Positions 8,970 to 18,186 of a stretch of DNA of 35,166 nucleotides are shown piece after piece. Source of the DNA: an archaeon (GTDB lineage: Archaea > Micrarchaeota > Micrarchaeia > Anstonellales > Anstonellaceae); the NCBI GenBank assembly GCA_020056305.1, contig JAGVIA010000087.1:1-35166 (forward strand), in the 5' to 3' direction. Within the stretch, counting starts at the first letter, position 1; every line of letters starts with the position of its first letter. The notes under the pieces are model-generated. The model was not told the origin of the DNA, ran no database searches, and saw only the letters and a program-made list of their open reading frames with translations. Made by a program: the position numbers and the translations under genes.

Positions 8970-10592
8970 ATGAAAGACACAAAAAATAAACCAGACCATG
9001 CCATCAGCCAGAAGGAGGCAGGATGGAAAACAGAAGCATCGGATGAAACAACCCCCGCCGCAAATGCACAATCAACGCCGGCAAGCGCGGAATCTGCAAC
9101 AAGCCCTCCCACAAAGCCCTTTCTAGGCACTGGTGAACTCATCATTGGTGCTCTCATCATCATTCTGATAGCGGCAGTTGCATACACCTATCTTCAGCAA
9201 CCGCCAGAATCCAAACCCGGCCCGCAGCCTGCGACAGGCAATGCAACAGACGCGTTCATCACGTCGCTTTACAAAATGCGGAACATTAACGGATATGAAA
9301 TGTCCTATGTCGAAACCGACGGCCCGATGGAGACGGAGATTTACCTGCAGTCAAACGTGACGCACCAGTTTGGCAGGTTCGACTCGATACTTGACTCGCG
9401 CGAATTCTACTTTGACGGCACGAATACGACATTGTGCCTCGATTACAAGGGCAAGCGCTGCTACCTAGTGGCAAAGAATGGGAGCGCCTTTGACAGCTAT
9501 GCCCAGAGCATCTATGCAAAATTCCTTGAAAGCCCGTCCGTGCGCAACTCGCTTCGCACAAGCGAGAAGCTCGTGCAGGTCGGCGCAATCAAATTCTCAA
9601 ACCAAACCTCGTCTTCAACAATCGCCGGGCGGAAATGCACTGCGGTTTCCTACGCAATAAACTACGGGGGCCTTTCAATAGACCAGCTTCGAAGCATTGG
9701 CATATCCCCTGATGACCCGTCCATAACCTCATTTGGCAATTTCAGGCTCAGCCAATGCGCCGATGACGAGTTCGGCCTGCCCCTCTCCGTTAATCTGTCA
9801 TATTCCGAGCTTGGCAAGGAGCGCGCATTTGGCTCGCTTTTCACATCGTTTGCCGAGGGCTTTGACAAGGCGGTTGTGCCCCCTCCAGAGAACAGCGGCA
9901 TCTACATCCAGGAAACGGAATTCGCGCAGCTTTTCAACAGTGCACAGAAGGAAATACGCGCGGCTTACCTCTGTGAAGCCCAAAACAGCACAGCAGAGCG
10001 TGACTCCTGCTACCGCACTCTTGCATATTCCGCAGACGATGGCAGGGTTTGCGGCCACGTAAGCGACTCGCTGACAAAGTCTCAGTGCTACCTTGCGGTC
10101 GCCCAGAAGCTCCTAAGCCCCAACGAGTGCGCCTTTGCAGGAGGCCTTGCAGACGAGTGCCTGATTAGCATCGCAGGCAGCACCGGCGCCAGAAGCCTCT
10201 GCGAACTGATATCAAACGAAACGCTGGTCTCTGAATGCAACAAGGCAGTGGGCGATGCAAACGCGCGGGGCATCTACCCCAAGAACCAGACTGCGGTGTG
10301 CAATGCGGACTCGGGCTGCGTGGTTGCCGGCTGCAACGGCGAGCTCTGCGTCCCAGCTGCAATCGCCAACCAGACAAATACTACCTGCGATCCGACGCTG
10401 ACCTGCTATAAGCAGTTTGCAAACTGCGCATGCTCAACATCCGGGCAATGCGAATTGAAGAAGCAGGGCGGCTTTGCCGCATGCCTTGACAAATGGGAAA
10501 CCGCCCAGACGCAAATGGCAATACAGCCGCTCATAAACGCCACGATGAACACGACTAATTCAACCACAAACCAGTCAAATCAAACCCCATAA
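8970..10592 (+). CDS. Membrane-anchored Cys-rich surface protein, unknown function
   Basis: TM segment ELIIGALIIILIAAVAYTYL; C-terminal Cys-rich repeats (AERDSCYRTLA..., SQCYLAVAQ...) and a CNADSGCVVAGCNGELC...CACSTSGQC cluster; start chosen at MKDTKNKP. Stop codon lies inside the right palindromic array. Confidence 0.8.
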   Translation: MKDTKNKPDHAISQKEAGWKTEASDETTPAANAQSTPASAESATSPPTKPFLGTGELIIGALIIILIAAVAYTYLQQPPESKPGPQPATGNATDAFITSLYKMRNINGYEMSYVETDGPMETEIYLQSNVTHQFGRFDSILDSREFYFDGTNTTLCLDYKGKRCYLVAKNGSAFDSYAQSIYAKFLESPSVRNSLRTSEKLVQVGAIKFSNQTSSSTIAGRKCTAVSYAINYGGLSIDQLRSIGISPDDPSITSFGNFRLSQCADDEFGLPLSVNLSYSELGKERAFGSLFTSFAEGFDKAVVPPPENSGIYIQETEFAQLFNSAQKEIRAAYLCEAQNSTAERDSCYRTLAYSADDGRVCGHVSDSLTKSQCYLAVAQKLLSPNECAFAGGLADECLISIAGSTGARSLCELISNETLVSECNKAVGDANARGIYPKNQTAVCNADSGCVVAGCNGELCVPAAIANQTNTTCDPTLTCYKQFANCACSTSGQCELKKQGGFAACLDKWETAQTQMAIQPLINATMNTTNSTTNQSNQTP

Positions 10593-10808
10593 GGGGCACC
10601 GCGTCTAACTCGGCCCCCCTTGAGGGGTTCACACAGTCGAGCGGCACACCGCTCAGCATCGCCCTCCGGGCGATCAGCATCGAGCGAAGCTCGATGTCTG
10701 ATGCATTTTGCAAAGGCAAAATGCACATGTCTGATGCGTTTTGCTCCGCAAAACGCACATCGACTTGTGAATAAGTCGGGCACAGCCCGACTGTATTCAA
10801 CCCCCAAG
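10585..10808 (-). repeat. Modular palindromic array, right copy (inverted relative to 8720-8894)
   Basis: Hairpins CCCCATAAGGGG (10585-10596), CCCCTTGAGGGG (10616-10627), GAGCGG/CCGCTC (10639-10654), ATCGCCC/GGGCGAT (10658-10674), CATCGAGC/GCTCGATG (10678-10696), GCATTTTGC/GCAAAATGC (10703-10724), GCGTTTTGC/GCAAAACGC (10736-10756), GTCGGGC/GCCCGAC (10775-10791). Confidence 0.9.
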
Positions 10809-10846
10809 ATAACACTGGAAGCTGTAATTTGCGGAAAAAAATAAAG

Positions 10847-10952
10847 CGGGCCCGGAGGGATACTCTAAGGCTATTCAAACCAGAAAAGCCCGTTCGAACC
10901 CTCGACACATTGGTTAAGAGCCAATCGCTCTACCAAGCTGAGCTACGGGCCC
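10847..10952 (-). tRNA. tRNA-Lys(CUU) interrupted in the T-loop
   Basis: Minus strand GGGCCCG-TA-GCTC..GAGC-G-ATTGG-CTCTTAA-CCAAT-GTGTC-GAGGG-TTCGAA[32 nt]T-CCCTC-CGGGCCC-G. Acceptor, D, anticodon and T stems pair; anticodon CTT; no CCA encoded. TATA-like TTTTTATA lies ~30 nt upstream. Confidence 0.92.
10861..10892 (-). other. 32-nt insert (putative intron) in the tRNA-Lys T-loop, position 59/60
   Basis: CGGGCTTTTCTGGTTTGAATAGCCTTAGAGTA between TTCGAA and T-CCCTC. Boundary is uncertain by about 1 nt. Confidence 0.8.
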
Positions 10953-11007
10953 GCGTGGAAAACTTATCGCCGTCAAGGTATAAAAATGCATTCGCACAAA
11001 CACACAC

Positions 11008-11202
11008 ATGAAATTCCTGCACTATCTGGTGCTCGTCCCGATGGCGGCTGCAATCGCATTCCTCCTCTCCTCAGACGACACGGTTGTGCGGGTGTTGTCG
11101 TTTGTCGCACTGGTGATACTTGAGCAAATCCGCGATGTCCTTGTAATAAAGGAAATATCCGAGTCGCTTTCTGCCAAAGCTTTGGGAAAGAAGCCAATGT
11201 AG
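11008..11202 (+). CDS. Small membrane protein, unknown
   Basis: 64-aa ORF with two hydrophobic stretches; TATA-like ggtataaaaatg about 28 nt upstream of ATG. Confidence 0.5.
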   Translation: MKFLHYLVLVPMAAAIAFLLSSDDTVVRVLSFVALVILEQIRDVLVIKEISESLSAKALGKKPM

Positions 11203-11378
11203 GAATTTAAAAGAAGAAGGCCAGCGCCCTTCGGCGCCGGCAAGGCGACCAGTTTTTCTGTCAAGGACAGACAGCAAAAGACGGAACTTTGCAAGAGAGT
11301 TTCGCCGGATGCCATATATAAGTTTATCGTCCAAAATAACATATTCGCACACAAATTTGTCGCTAAAAAGGTAGGATA

Positions 11379-12026
11379 ATGGGCATTATTGAAATAGGGC
11401 AGGAAATTGATTCGCTTACGGCGGAAAAAGGCAGGCTGATTGATCGCATAAAGAAGGTGCGGGAAGAGGCGCGCGGCATAGGCGCGCAGATAGCAAAGCG
11501 CGTGGCAGTCCTCAAAAAAACCGGGCACTCGCCCTCCTCACACTTGCGCGCAGGCATAGAAAGCATTGAATTCGAAATCGCTACCTCCGCGTTCACCCCC
11601 AAGCGCGAAAAAGAGCTCATCAAGGAAATCGCCGCATTGCAAAAGCAGCTATCGGCAGCAAAAAAATCCGATGCCCTTCAGGCGGAAGTTGACGCCTACC
11701 GCTCCAAGTTCAACGCGCTAAAAAACGAATACGATTCCCTCGACAAGCAAATCGGCGAGGCAAAGGCGAAAATAGAGGCGCTTTTTGCAGGCGCTAAAAA
11801 GGAAATGGACGAGTCTGCCGCAAAGAAAAAAGGCGCAGCGCTTGCGGCTGAAAGCAAGAGGCGCGCAAACGAATACCAGCGCCGCGAAAACGACTATCGG
11901 CGCCAGAAGGCGGATTTCCGCAAAAAGGAGCGCGATGAGATGGCGCCGTACCTGAAAAAGAATGACGAGTTCCTGACGCTTGAAGACAAGATAATCGAGA
12001 TAAAAAGAAAAGACAAGGCAGAATGA
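11379..12026 (+). CDS. Coiled-coil protein, unknown
   Basis: Charged heptad-rich sequence (EKELIKEIAALQKQLSAAKK...); upstream TATA-like catatataag. Confidence 0.8.
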   Translation: MGIIEIGQEIDSLTAEKGRLIDRIKKVREEARGIGAQIAKRVAVLKKTGHSPSSHLRAGIESIEFEIATSAFTPKREKELIKEIAALQKQLSAAKKSDALQAEVDAYRSKFNALKNEYDSLDKQIGEAKAKIEALFAGAKKEMDESAAKKKGAALAAESKRRANEYQRRENDYRRQKADFRKKERDEMAPYLKKNDEFLTLEDKIIEIKRKDKAE

Positions 12027-12034
12027 TTTTCTCC

Positions 12035-12754
12035 TTAAAGCATTGCCCCTGCCAGCGCCCCAATCGCATAGCCTACAAATGCCGCCATGCCTCCAATCAG
12101 CGCCATCTCACAGCCTGCCTTCACCCAGTGCCCGGTTGTCATCTTCGCCTTGACTGCGCCCGCCGCAAACAGCGTCACGATTGCAAGCACTGCAGCGGTG
12201 CCTGACGCAAGCGCGACTGCCGGAATGAAAATGAATGGCACAAGGGGCAGGAAAGAGCCTGCGAATGCCGAGCCGCCCACTATGAACGCCTCGCGCTTCG
12301 GATTTATCGCGTCTCCACTGCCCAATCCCAGCTCCTCTGTCATCATTACTTCCAGCCACATCTTCTTGTCAGAAGTGATCTTTTTCACAATGGATGAGAG
12401 CTGCTTGCCCCTAAAGCCCTTCTTGTAGTAAATGTGCTGGATTTCCTCGCGCTCCATCTCTGGCATCTCTTCAATCTCGCGTTTTTCGCGCAGAAGCTCG
12501 CTTTTGTAAAAATCCTCGCTTGCCCTGCTTGAAGTATATGCGACCGCCGCCATGGAAATCGACTCGGCAAAAGCAGCTGCCAATCCTGCAATAATGACAA
12601 TGCGCGCATCCCCTGTGCCTGCTGCAACGCCCAATATCACGCCAAGCGTGTTCACAAGCCCGTCCTGCCCGCCAAGTATTACCTGGCGAAGCATGGAGCC
12701 GTCGCGCTTCTCATTTATTTTCTCATGCTCAATTAGCGCTGCTGATTTTTGCAT
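12035..12754 (-). CDS. VIT1/CCC1 family (iron/manganese) transporter
   Basis: GGQDGLVNTLGVILGVAAGTGDARIVIIAGLAAAFAESISMAAVAYTSSRASEDFY is characteristic; start chosen at MQKSAALIEHEK. Confidence 0.9.
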   Translation of the reverse strand: MQKSAALIEHEKINEKRDGSMLRQVILGGQDGLVNTLGVILGVAAGTGDARIVIIAGLAAAFAESISMAAVAYTSSRASEDFYKSELLREKREIEEMPEMEREEIQHIYYKKGFRGKQLSSIVKKITSDKKMWLEVMMTEELGLGSGDAINPKREAFIVGGSAFAGSFLPLVPFIFIPAVALASGTAAVLAIVTLFAAGAVKAKMTTGHWVKAGCEMALIGGMAAFVGYAIGALAGAML

Positions 12755-12825
12755 ATAAAAAACTCCTCTATTGGTTTTGTATAACAAATGAGCAAATTTA
12801 TAACATTCGCTAGGCAAATCCATGC

Positions 12826-13512
12826 ATGGCAGGCGTCTTGGAATTATTGGAACAAGCTGCAAATCAAATTGTTTCTATTATCCCATACTCGAGGCTTAAA
12901 ATTTGGAAACAAATGATCTTCCATCCTTACGAAACAATACGGGCTGAGAAGAACAAGCCGTCTTTGAGAAATGCAGCGATGGATGTTGCAGCGGCATCCC
13001 TAGTCCTGGCTGCCGAATTGGTCATTATTTACCTGATTAGCGGAACATACTCGAATCTAGTCTACGCCGGCAAACCTGCCATGCTGATCCCACTAGTCGC
13101 CTTAACCTCAATTGCATTTTACCTTACTGTCTGGCTTGTATGGTCAGCAACACAATACCTCTCTGCAAAAGCATTGGGCGCGAAAGCCTCGTTCAAGCAG
13201 TATGCGTCCCTATTGGGGCTTGCATTTGCCGCGTTTCTGGTACTAGATTGGTTTTTGACACCAGCGCTGCACTTTTTGCCGGAAAACGCGCGGTCGTTTG
13301 TCGACGGCATAATTGGCGTATACTTGCCATTCCTGTCATTTATTCTGATACGGGAATTGTACGGGTTTAGCAACCTACGGACAACTGCAGTTCTGTTTTT
13401 GTCCTTCTTATTGACCTTCATCATTGTGCTAGTAGCGATATTCTTGCTAAATTTCCTAACCAACGGGCTTGTTTTGCAACTAATCTCGTCATCGCGGCAA
13501 GCTCCCATCTAA
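12826..13512 (+). CDS. Yip1-domain-like multi-spanning membrane protein
   Basis: IFHPYETIRAEKNKPSLRNAAMDVAAASLVLAAELVIIYLISG followed by several TM segments. Confidence 0.65.
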   Translation: MAGVLELLEQAANQIVSIIPYSRLKIWKQMIFHPYETIRAEKNKPSLRNAAMDVAAASLVLAAELVIIYLISGTYSNLVYAGKPAMLIPLVALTSIAFYLTVWLVWSATQYLSAKALGAKASFKQYASLLGLAFAAFLVLDWFLTPALHFLPENARSFVDGIIGVYLPFLSFILIRELYGFSNLRTTAVLFLSFLLTFIIVLVAIFLLNFLTNGLVLQLISSSRQAPI

Positions 13513-13557
13513 GCGCCACTCCGTTTCTTTATTAATTTTCATTGCCAATCCCTATTC

Positions 13558-15945
13558 ATGCCACTAAAGCGCGCCGTCCTAATTGATGTTGATTATACTA
13601 TCAAGGACGGCAAAACACTGGTGCGCCTTCTAATGAAGGGCAAGCGCTTTTTCCGCCTCTACGATTTCTACGACCCCTATTTCTACATTGACGCGCCGAT
13701 TTCGAAAAAAGACGAAATAATGAAAGCATCAGTTGACGAGCGCGGCCAGAAAGTCTCGCCAACTTCCGTTGAGGAAGTCACGCGCACGCTTTTCGGCAAG
13801 GAGAAAAAGCTCCTGAAAGTCACCTGCCTCATCCCCAGCGCAGTGCCAAAGCTCCGCGACAAGCTCCCGCACTTTCCGGCATACGAATACCGCATCCTGT
13901 TTGGCAGGCGCTACATGATTGACAAGAATATTGCGCCCTTCTCCACGCTAATTTACGAGCGCGAAGGAAAATTCCTGAAAAAAATCCACCGCACTGCCGA
14001 TTTGCCCTTCTCTCTTCGCACTGCCGCATTTGACATCGAAACATACAACCCCCGCGGCGCCCCCCGCCCCAAGCTCGACCCCACCATCATGATTTCCTAT
14101 GCAAATGGCAAGCAGCAAGTTATCACCACCAAGAAAATCGACAAGCCATTCATCGAGCATGCAAAGGATGAGAAGGAGATGATTACTCAGTTCTGCAAGC
14201 TTCTCTCCGAGCAGGACATTGAGGTTCTCCTTGGCTACAATAGCGCAGTGTTCGACCTGCCTTATCTCGCAGCGCGCGCCGACATTCTCAAAGTGCCCCT
14301 ATCGCTTGGCCGCGACGGCTCGTCTTTTCGCATCAGGAAGATGGGCATCCGCGAAACAGCGGAAATAACCGGCCGCCTGCACATCGATCTCTACTCAATC
14401 ATCCGCTTCCTCGGCTTCATAGGTGCGCTCAAGGTCTCAAAATTCACGCTTGAAAACGCCTACTCGGAAATCACTGGCAAGAAAAAATACATGGTGGACA
14501 GGCTTGCCATACACGAAATGTGGGACAAGGGCGGCGAGAAACTCGATACGCTTGCCGATTACTCCATGATGGACGCGAAAGCGACATTAGAGCTAGGCTC
14601 CGTTGTCATGCCCCTTGAAATAGAAATGAGCAAGCTGGTCCGGCTTCCGCTCTTTGACACTGCGAATGCAACTGCAGGGCAGCTTGTGGAATCCCTTCTC
14701 ATGCACCGCTCGTACCATGCAGGGGCAATAATTCCGAACAAGCCGGGCAGTGAAGAAGCAGCCGAGCGCGAAAAAAACCCAATACAGGGCGCGTTTGTGA
14801 AGCTCCCCCAGCCTGGCATTTATGACAATCTCGCAGTATTCGACTTCCGGGGATTGTATCCCTCAATCATTACATCGCACAATATCGACCCGTACACGCT
14901 CAACTGCGACTGCTGCAAGCAGGACAGCTACGTTTCCCCGCTTGGGCACCGCTTCTGCAAGAAAAAGAAAGGACTCATCCCAGCAGTGCTTGCAGATATC
15001 ATCTCCCAGCGCGCAAAGCTCAAAGGCGAGCTCAAAGCGCTCGAAAAAGATTCCAGCGAATACACGCGTCTCTTTGCGCGCCAGCAATCCCTCAAGATAC
15101 TTGCAAACTCCTACTACGGATATCTTGCGTATGCGCGCTCGCGCTGGTACTCGCGCGAGGCAGGCGAATCCGTCACCGCCTGGGGCCGCCACTACATACA
15201 GGAGACAATAAAAAAAGCGGAGACAGCAGGATTTGAGATTCTTTACGGAGACACTGATTCCATCTTCATCCTTCTTGGACAACACAGCAAGGACGACGCT
15301 CTTTCATTCATGAAGAAAATAAATGACGCGCTTCCGGGCGACATGGAGCTTGAGCTTGAGGCATTCTACCCCCGTGGCGTGTTTGTCACGAAAAAAGGCT
15401 TGGGCGGAAAAGGCGCGAAGAAAAAGTACGCGCTCATTGGCGAGGATGGCAAGATAAAGATACGCGGCTTTGAGCTTGTGCGCCGCGACTGGTCAAGGAT
15501 TGCCAAGGATACGCAGATGCGCGTGCTCGAAGCCATACTCAAAGAGGGCAGCAAGGAAAAGGCAGTGAAAATAGTGCGCGATGAGATAGAACGGCTGCGT
15601 GAAGGGAAAGTGCCCCTTGAAGACCTGACCATTTACACGCAGCTCAACAAGAGCCCAGGCAGCTACGAAATAAAATCCCCGGAGCTTTCCGCAGCGCAAA
15701 AGGCGGCAAAGGCAGGCATAAAATTCGACCGCGGCTCCCTCATCGGCTATGTGATTACGAAGTCCGGCTCAACAATATCGGATAAGGCAGTGGTGCTGGA
15801 GCTTGCGCAAGATTACGACCCTAACTATTACATTGACCATCAGGTGCTTCCATCTGTCCTAAAAATCCTAAAAGAGCTGGGCTTTTCAGAAGATGATTTG
15901 AAATTCAAAGGGACGCAAAAAGGGCTGGGGGGCTTTTTCGAATGA
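13558..15945 (+). CDS. Archaeal family B DNA polymerase
   Basis: Exo motif AFDIETY, polymerase motifs DFRGLYPSIITSHNI, KILANSYYGYL, YGDTDSIF, KKKYA; C-terminal PIP-box-like QKGLGGFF. Confidence 0.97.
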   Translation: MPLKRAVLIDVDYTIKDGKTLVRLLMKGKRFFRLYDFYDPYFYIDAPISKKDEIMKASVDERGQKVSPTSVEEVTRTLFGKEKKLLKVTCLIPSAVPKLRDKLPHFPAYEYRILFGRRYMIDKNIAPFSTLIYEREGKFLKKIHRTADLPFSLRTAAFDIETYNPRGAPRPKLDPTIMISYANGKQQVITTKKIDKPFIEHAKDEKEMITQFCKLLSEQDIEVLLGYNSAVFDLPYLAARADILKVPLSLGRDGSSFRIRKMGIRETAEITGRLHIDLYSIIRFLGFIGALKVSKFTLENAYSEITGKKKYMVDRLAIHEMWDKGGEKLDTLADYSMMDAKATLELGSVVMPLEIEMSKLVRLPLFDTANATAGQLVESLLMHRSYHAGAIIPNKPGSEEAAEREKNPIQGAFVKLPQPGIYDNLAVFDFRGLYPSIITSHNIDPYTLNCDCCKQDSYVSPLGHRFCKKKKGLIPAVLADIISQRAKLKGELKALEKDSSEYTRLFARQQSLKILANSYYGYLAYARSRWYSREAGESVTAWGRHYIQETIKKAETAGFEILYGDTDSIFILLGQHSKDDALSFMKKINDALPGDMELELEAFYPRGVFVTKKGLGGKGAKKKYALIGEDGKIKIRGFELVRRDWSRIAKDTQMRVLEAILKEGSKEKAVKIVRDEIERLREGKVPLEDLTIYTQLNKSPGSYEIKSPELSAAQKAAKAGIKFDRGSLIGYVITKSGSTISDKAVVLELAQDYDPNYYIDHQVLPSVLKILKELGFSEDDLKFKGTQKGLGGFFE

Positions 15946-17267
15946 GAAAAATGTTTTTTGCAGTTGCAGCTGTCTTTATTTTCCTCTTTTTGGCAGGATG
16001 CACGCAGAATGGCACTCTCCCTCCAGACATCGCCAAACAAAAGCAATTGTGCGAGGCAACTGGCGGCACTTTCACCTATTGCGAGCCTGGCGCCGTATGC
16101 AAGGTTGGAACAGGTTGCCAATGCCCCGAAGGCCAGCAATTCGACAGCATGCTCGGCTGCATGCACTTGCAGGATGCGAAAACAAAGATAATCTGCGAGA
16201 ATAGCGGAGGCAGATACAACTATTGCAAGGAGCAGGCATGCATTTCAGGCTGCATCTGCAACCCTGGCCAGAAATTCGATGCGCAGCTTGGCTGCACTGC
16301 AAAAAGTGCAAATACGACAGTTGCTGTGAATCAAACCATTGCTCCTGCGCCAAACCAACCATCAACATTACCTAATCGTATCTGGTATTTCGCCTTCGGT
16401 TCAAACCTCAATTTCAAGGGCATGCAAGGCCGCGTGGGCTACTGGCCCGAAGTGCGAAAAGCCATCCTGCCAAATTACCTGCGCACATTCGCAGGCGCAG
16501 GGGACATCCGCCAGAATTCCTCCTCTCTTGTCTATGGCGCAATCTATCTGCTAAATGAAACCCAGATGCAGGCGCTTGACCGCTACGAAGGCGTGGCATC
16601 AGGCAATTACCGCCGCATAAATGTCACGGTTGTCGCGTTAGGCAATCAGTCAAATGAAATGCTGCCCGCAGTTGCCTACCAATTCGTAACCCCGCGCCCG
16701 TTCTCACCCCCTTCAGAGGGCTACCTCAACACAATCATCGAGGGCATGCATGACAATGGCTATGGGGATTACGAAATAGGATTGCTGCTAAAAGAAGCAA
16801 GAAAGAGTGCGGCAACTCCGAATAAAACCAAGTCCGATTCATACTGGCGCGGCGAGGCAAGACCATTTTCGATACTGGAGCATACGGCAAATAGTTCTAC
16901 TATTACTTTGGTTGTGCAAAATGTTGAGTTTGACGTGCTCACCATCCGTGGCATCAGTATTGGCTCGGTGCCATGCCTGCCTGGAACTTTGCAAAGCCCG
17001 CCAGAAACGAGTTACACACCATGTTATGGTGGGCGGGGAGCAAGCTGCCCTTCTCTCCTTCTTATCAACGGGGCATACCTAAACATAACTTCGCTTGAAT
17101 TTGCAGGCGGCGCAAGAAAAGTGATGCGTTGCTCTACCGACATTTGCCAAGCGCTTGTCCGCGGCTCAACCTATGCTGCAGATATTTCCATATCTTACGA
17201 TTCGCAAGAGCTAAACAACCAAATCCAAAAAGGGTCAGAAAGGTTGGTTGGAGAGTGCACGGGCTAA
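15942..17267 (+). CDS. Lipoprotein with two Cys-rich modules and a gamma-glutamylcyclotransferase-like domain
   Basis: Lipobox FLFLAGC; LCEATGGTFTYCEPGAVCKVGTGCQCPEGQQFDSMLGC; then WYFAFGSNLNFKGMQGR...LVYGAIYLLNETQMQALDRYEGVASGNYRR. ATGA overlap with polB. Confidence 0.8.
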   Translation: MRKMFFAVAAVFIFLFLAGCTQNGTLPPDIAKQKQLCEATGGTFTYCEPGAVCKVGTGCQCPEGQQFDSMLGCMHLQDAKTKIICENSGGRYNYCKEQACISGCICNPGQKFDAQLGCTAKSANTTVAVNQTIAPAPNQPSTLPNRIWYFAFGSNLNFKGMQGRVGYWPEVRKAILPNYLRTFAGAGDIRQNSSSLVYGAIYLLNETQMQALDRYEGVASGNYRRINVTVVALGNQSNEMLPAVAYQFVTPRPFSPPSEGYLNTIIEGMHDNGYGDYEIGLLLKEARKSAATPNKTKSDSYWRGEARPFSILEHTANSSTITLVVQNVEFDVLTIRGISIGSVPCLPGTLQSPPETSYTPCYGGRGASCPSLLLINGAYLNITSLEFAGGARKVMRCSTDICQALVRGSTYAADISISYDSQELNNQIQKGSERLVGECTG

Positions 17268-17313
17268 ATCGAAGGAAAACAGGCGCCCCTTGCCATGAAA
17301 AAGAGAATCTGCC

Positions 17314-18177
17314 TCAGAACGTCAGTGCCATCAGCACGACCATGGCATCCCCGACAAAAACAGAAAACAGCAACCCAATCAGTATGTGCGGGGTGAAGCA
17401 CGGAAGATGCTTGTAAACCATCCACTTCTTTATCGGGAATTTGGCAGTCCTCTTCAATTCCGCCGCATCCATGAGCCTCTGCAGCTTGTATTTTTTCACA
17501 TCAGCAGCATCCATCATCTCAACGGCAAGTATGTCCTCCTCCTCTATTTTCGAGTGCGCCACTGCCTCAGCCATGCTTTCATTCACAATCTCCTTGAAAA
17601 ACAGGAAGAATAATGACACAAACACAAGGAAGCTCACAAATGCAAAATATGCTGGAGGGAATATGCCAAGCGTTCCCGCAGTGCTGTAAAGGAATACATA
17701 CGCAAGTAGCACCGCGCCTGCCTGGAACACTTTTGATGCCTGCAGCTTGAATTTCCCGGACGCCACCGCGCGCGCGGCAAGCGGCATGTTTTTCACCACT
17801 TCATAAACCATGAACGAAACGCCTGATGCGATAATCACGGACACAATGAATGGGTAATATACGGTGCCGGAAAATGCAACAGTGCTAGGCGCATATGGAA
17901 GCAAAAGCGCAATTGCCGCAAGGATGTAGATATCCGCGCCGCCCATCATGCCTGTTCTGTAAAGCACAAGATAGCCTATTGCAAACACTGCAGTCGCAAC
18001 CCCAAACACAAAGAGCGCATTTTGCGCGTTGAAATCCACGGCAGCAACAAGAAGGGAAATGCCAAGAAACGCATAGAGCAGTATGTTGGGGACATTTCTC
18101 CTGTTGAACAAGTCATAATAGGTGCATATCAGCACCCCAATAAACGCAAGCCCGATTCTTGCAAGCTCAAATCCCAT
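17314..18177 (-). CDS. A24 family prepilin/preflagellin peptidase-like protein
   Basis: ICTYYDLFNRRNVPN and GMMGGADIYILAAIALLLP (GxGD-type variant); multi-TM. Confidence 0.85.
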   Translation of the reverse strand: MGFELARIGLAFIGVLICTYYDLFNRRNVPNILLYAFLGISLLVAAVDFNAQNALFVFGVATAVFAIGYLVLYRTGMMGGADIYILAAIALLLPYAPSTVAFSGTVYYPFIVSVIIASGVSFMVYEVVKNMPLAARAVASGKFKLQASKVFQAGAVLLAYVFLYSTAGTLGIFPPAYFAFVSFLVFVSLFFLFFKEIVNESMAEAVAHSKIEEEDILAVEMMDAADVKKYKLQRLMDAAELKRTAKFPIKKWMVYKHLPCFTPHILIGLLFSVFVGDAMVVLMALTF

Positions 18178-18186
18178 CGGCGCACC

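Noticed and set aside
8711-8989. ORF 8711-8989 and related ORFs 8563-8874, 10555-10908, 10580-10807, 10620-10844
   Set aside because: They are translations of the palindromic arrays; similarity between them reflects the DNA repeats, not a protein family.
10676-10740. C/D box sRNA suggested by ctgatg motifs in the right array
   Set aside because: Motifs are tgatgc rather than the RTGATGA box C, and they are explained by the repeated hairpin spacers.
10585-10808. CRISPR array
   Set aside because: Hairpins are adjacent and heterogeneous; there are no regular identical repeats with unique spacers.
10829-11011. 60-aa plus-strand ORF
   Set aside because: Overlaps the tRNA-Lys gene and its promoter entirely.
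11203-11378. Possible ncRNA between 11202 and 11379 (gcgcccttcggcgcc hairpin)
   Set aside because: Only a short hairpin and a TATA for the downstream gene are visible; insufficient evidence.
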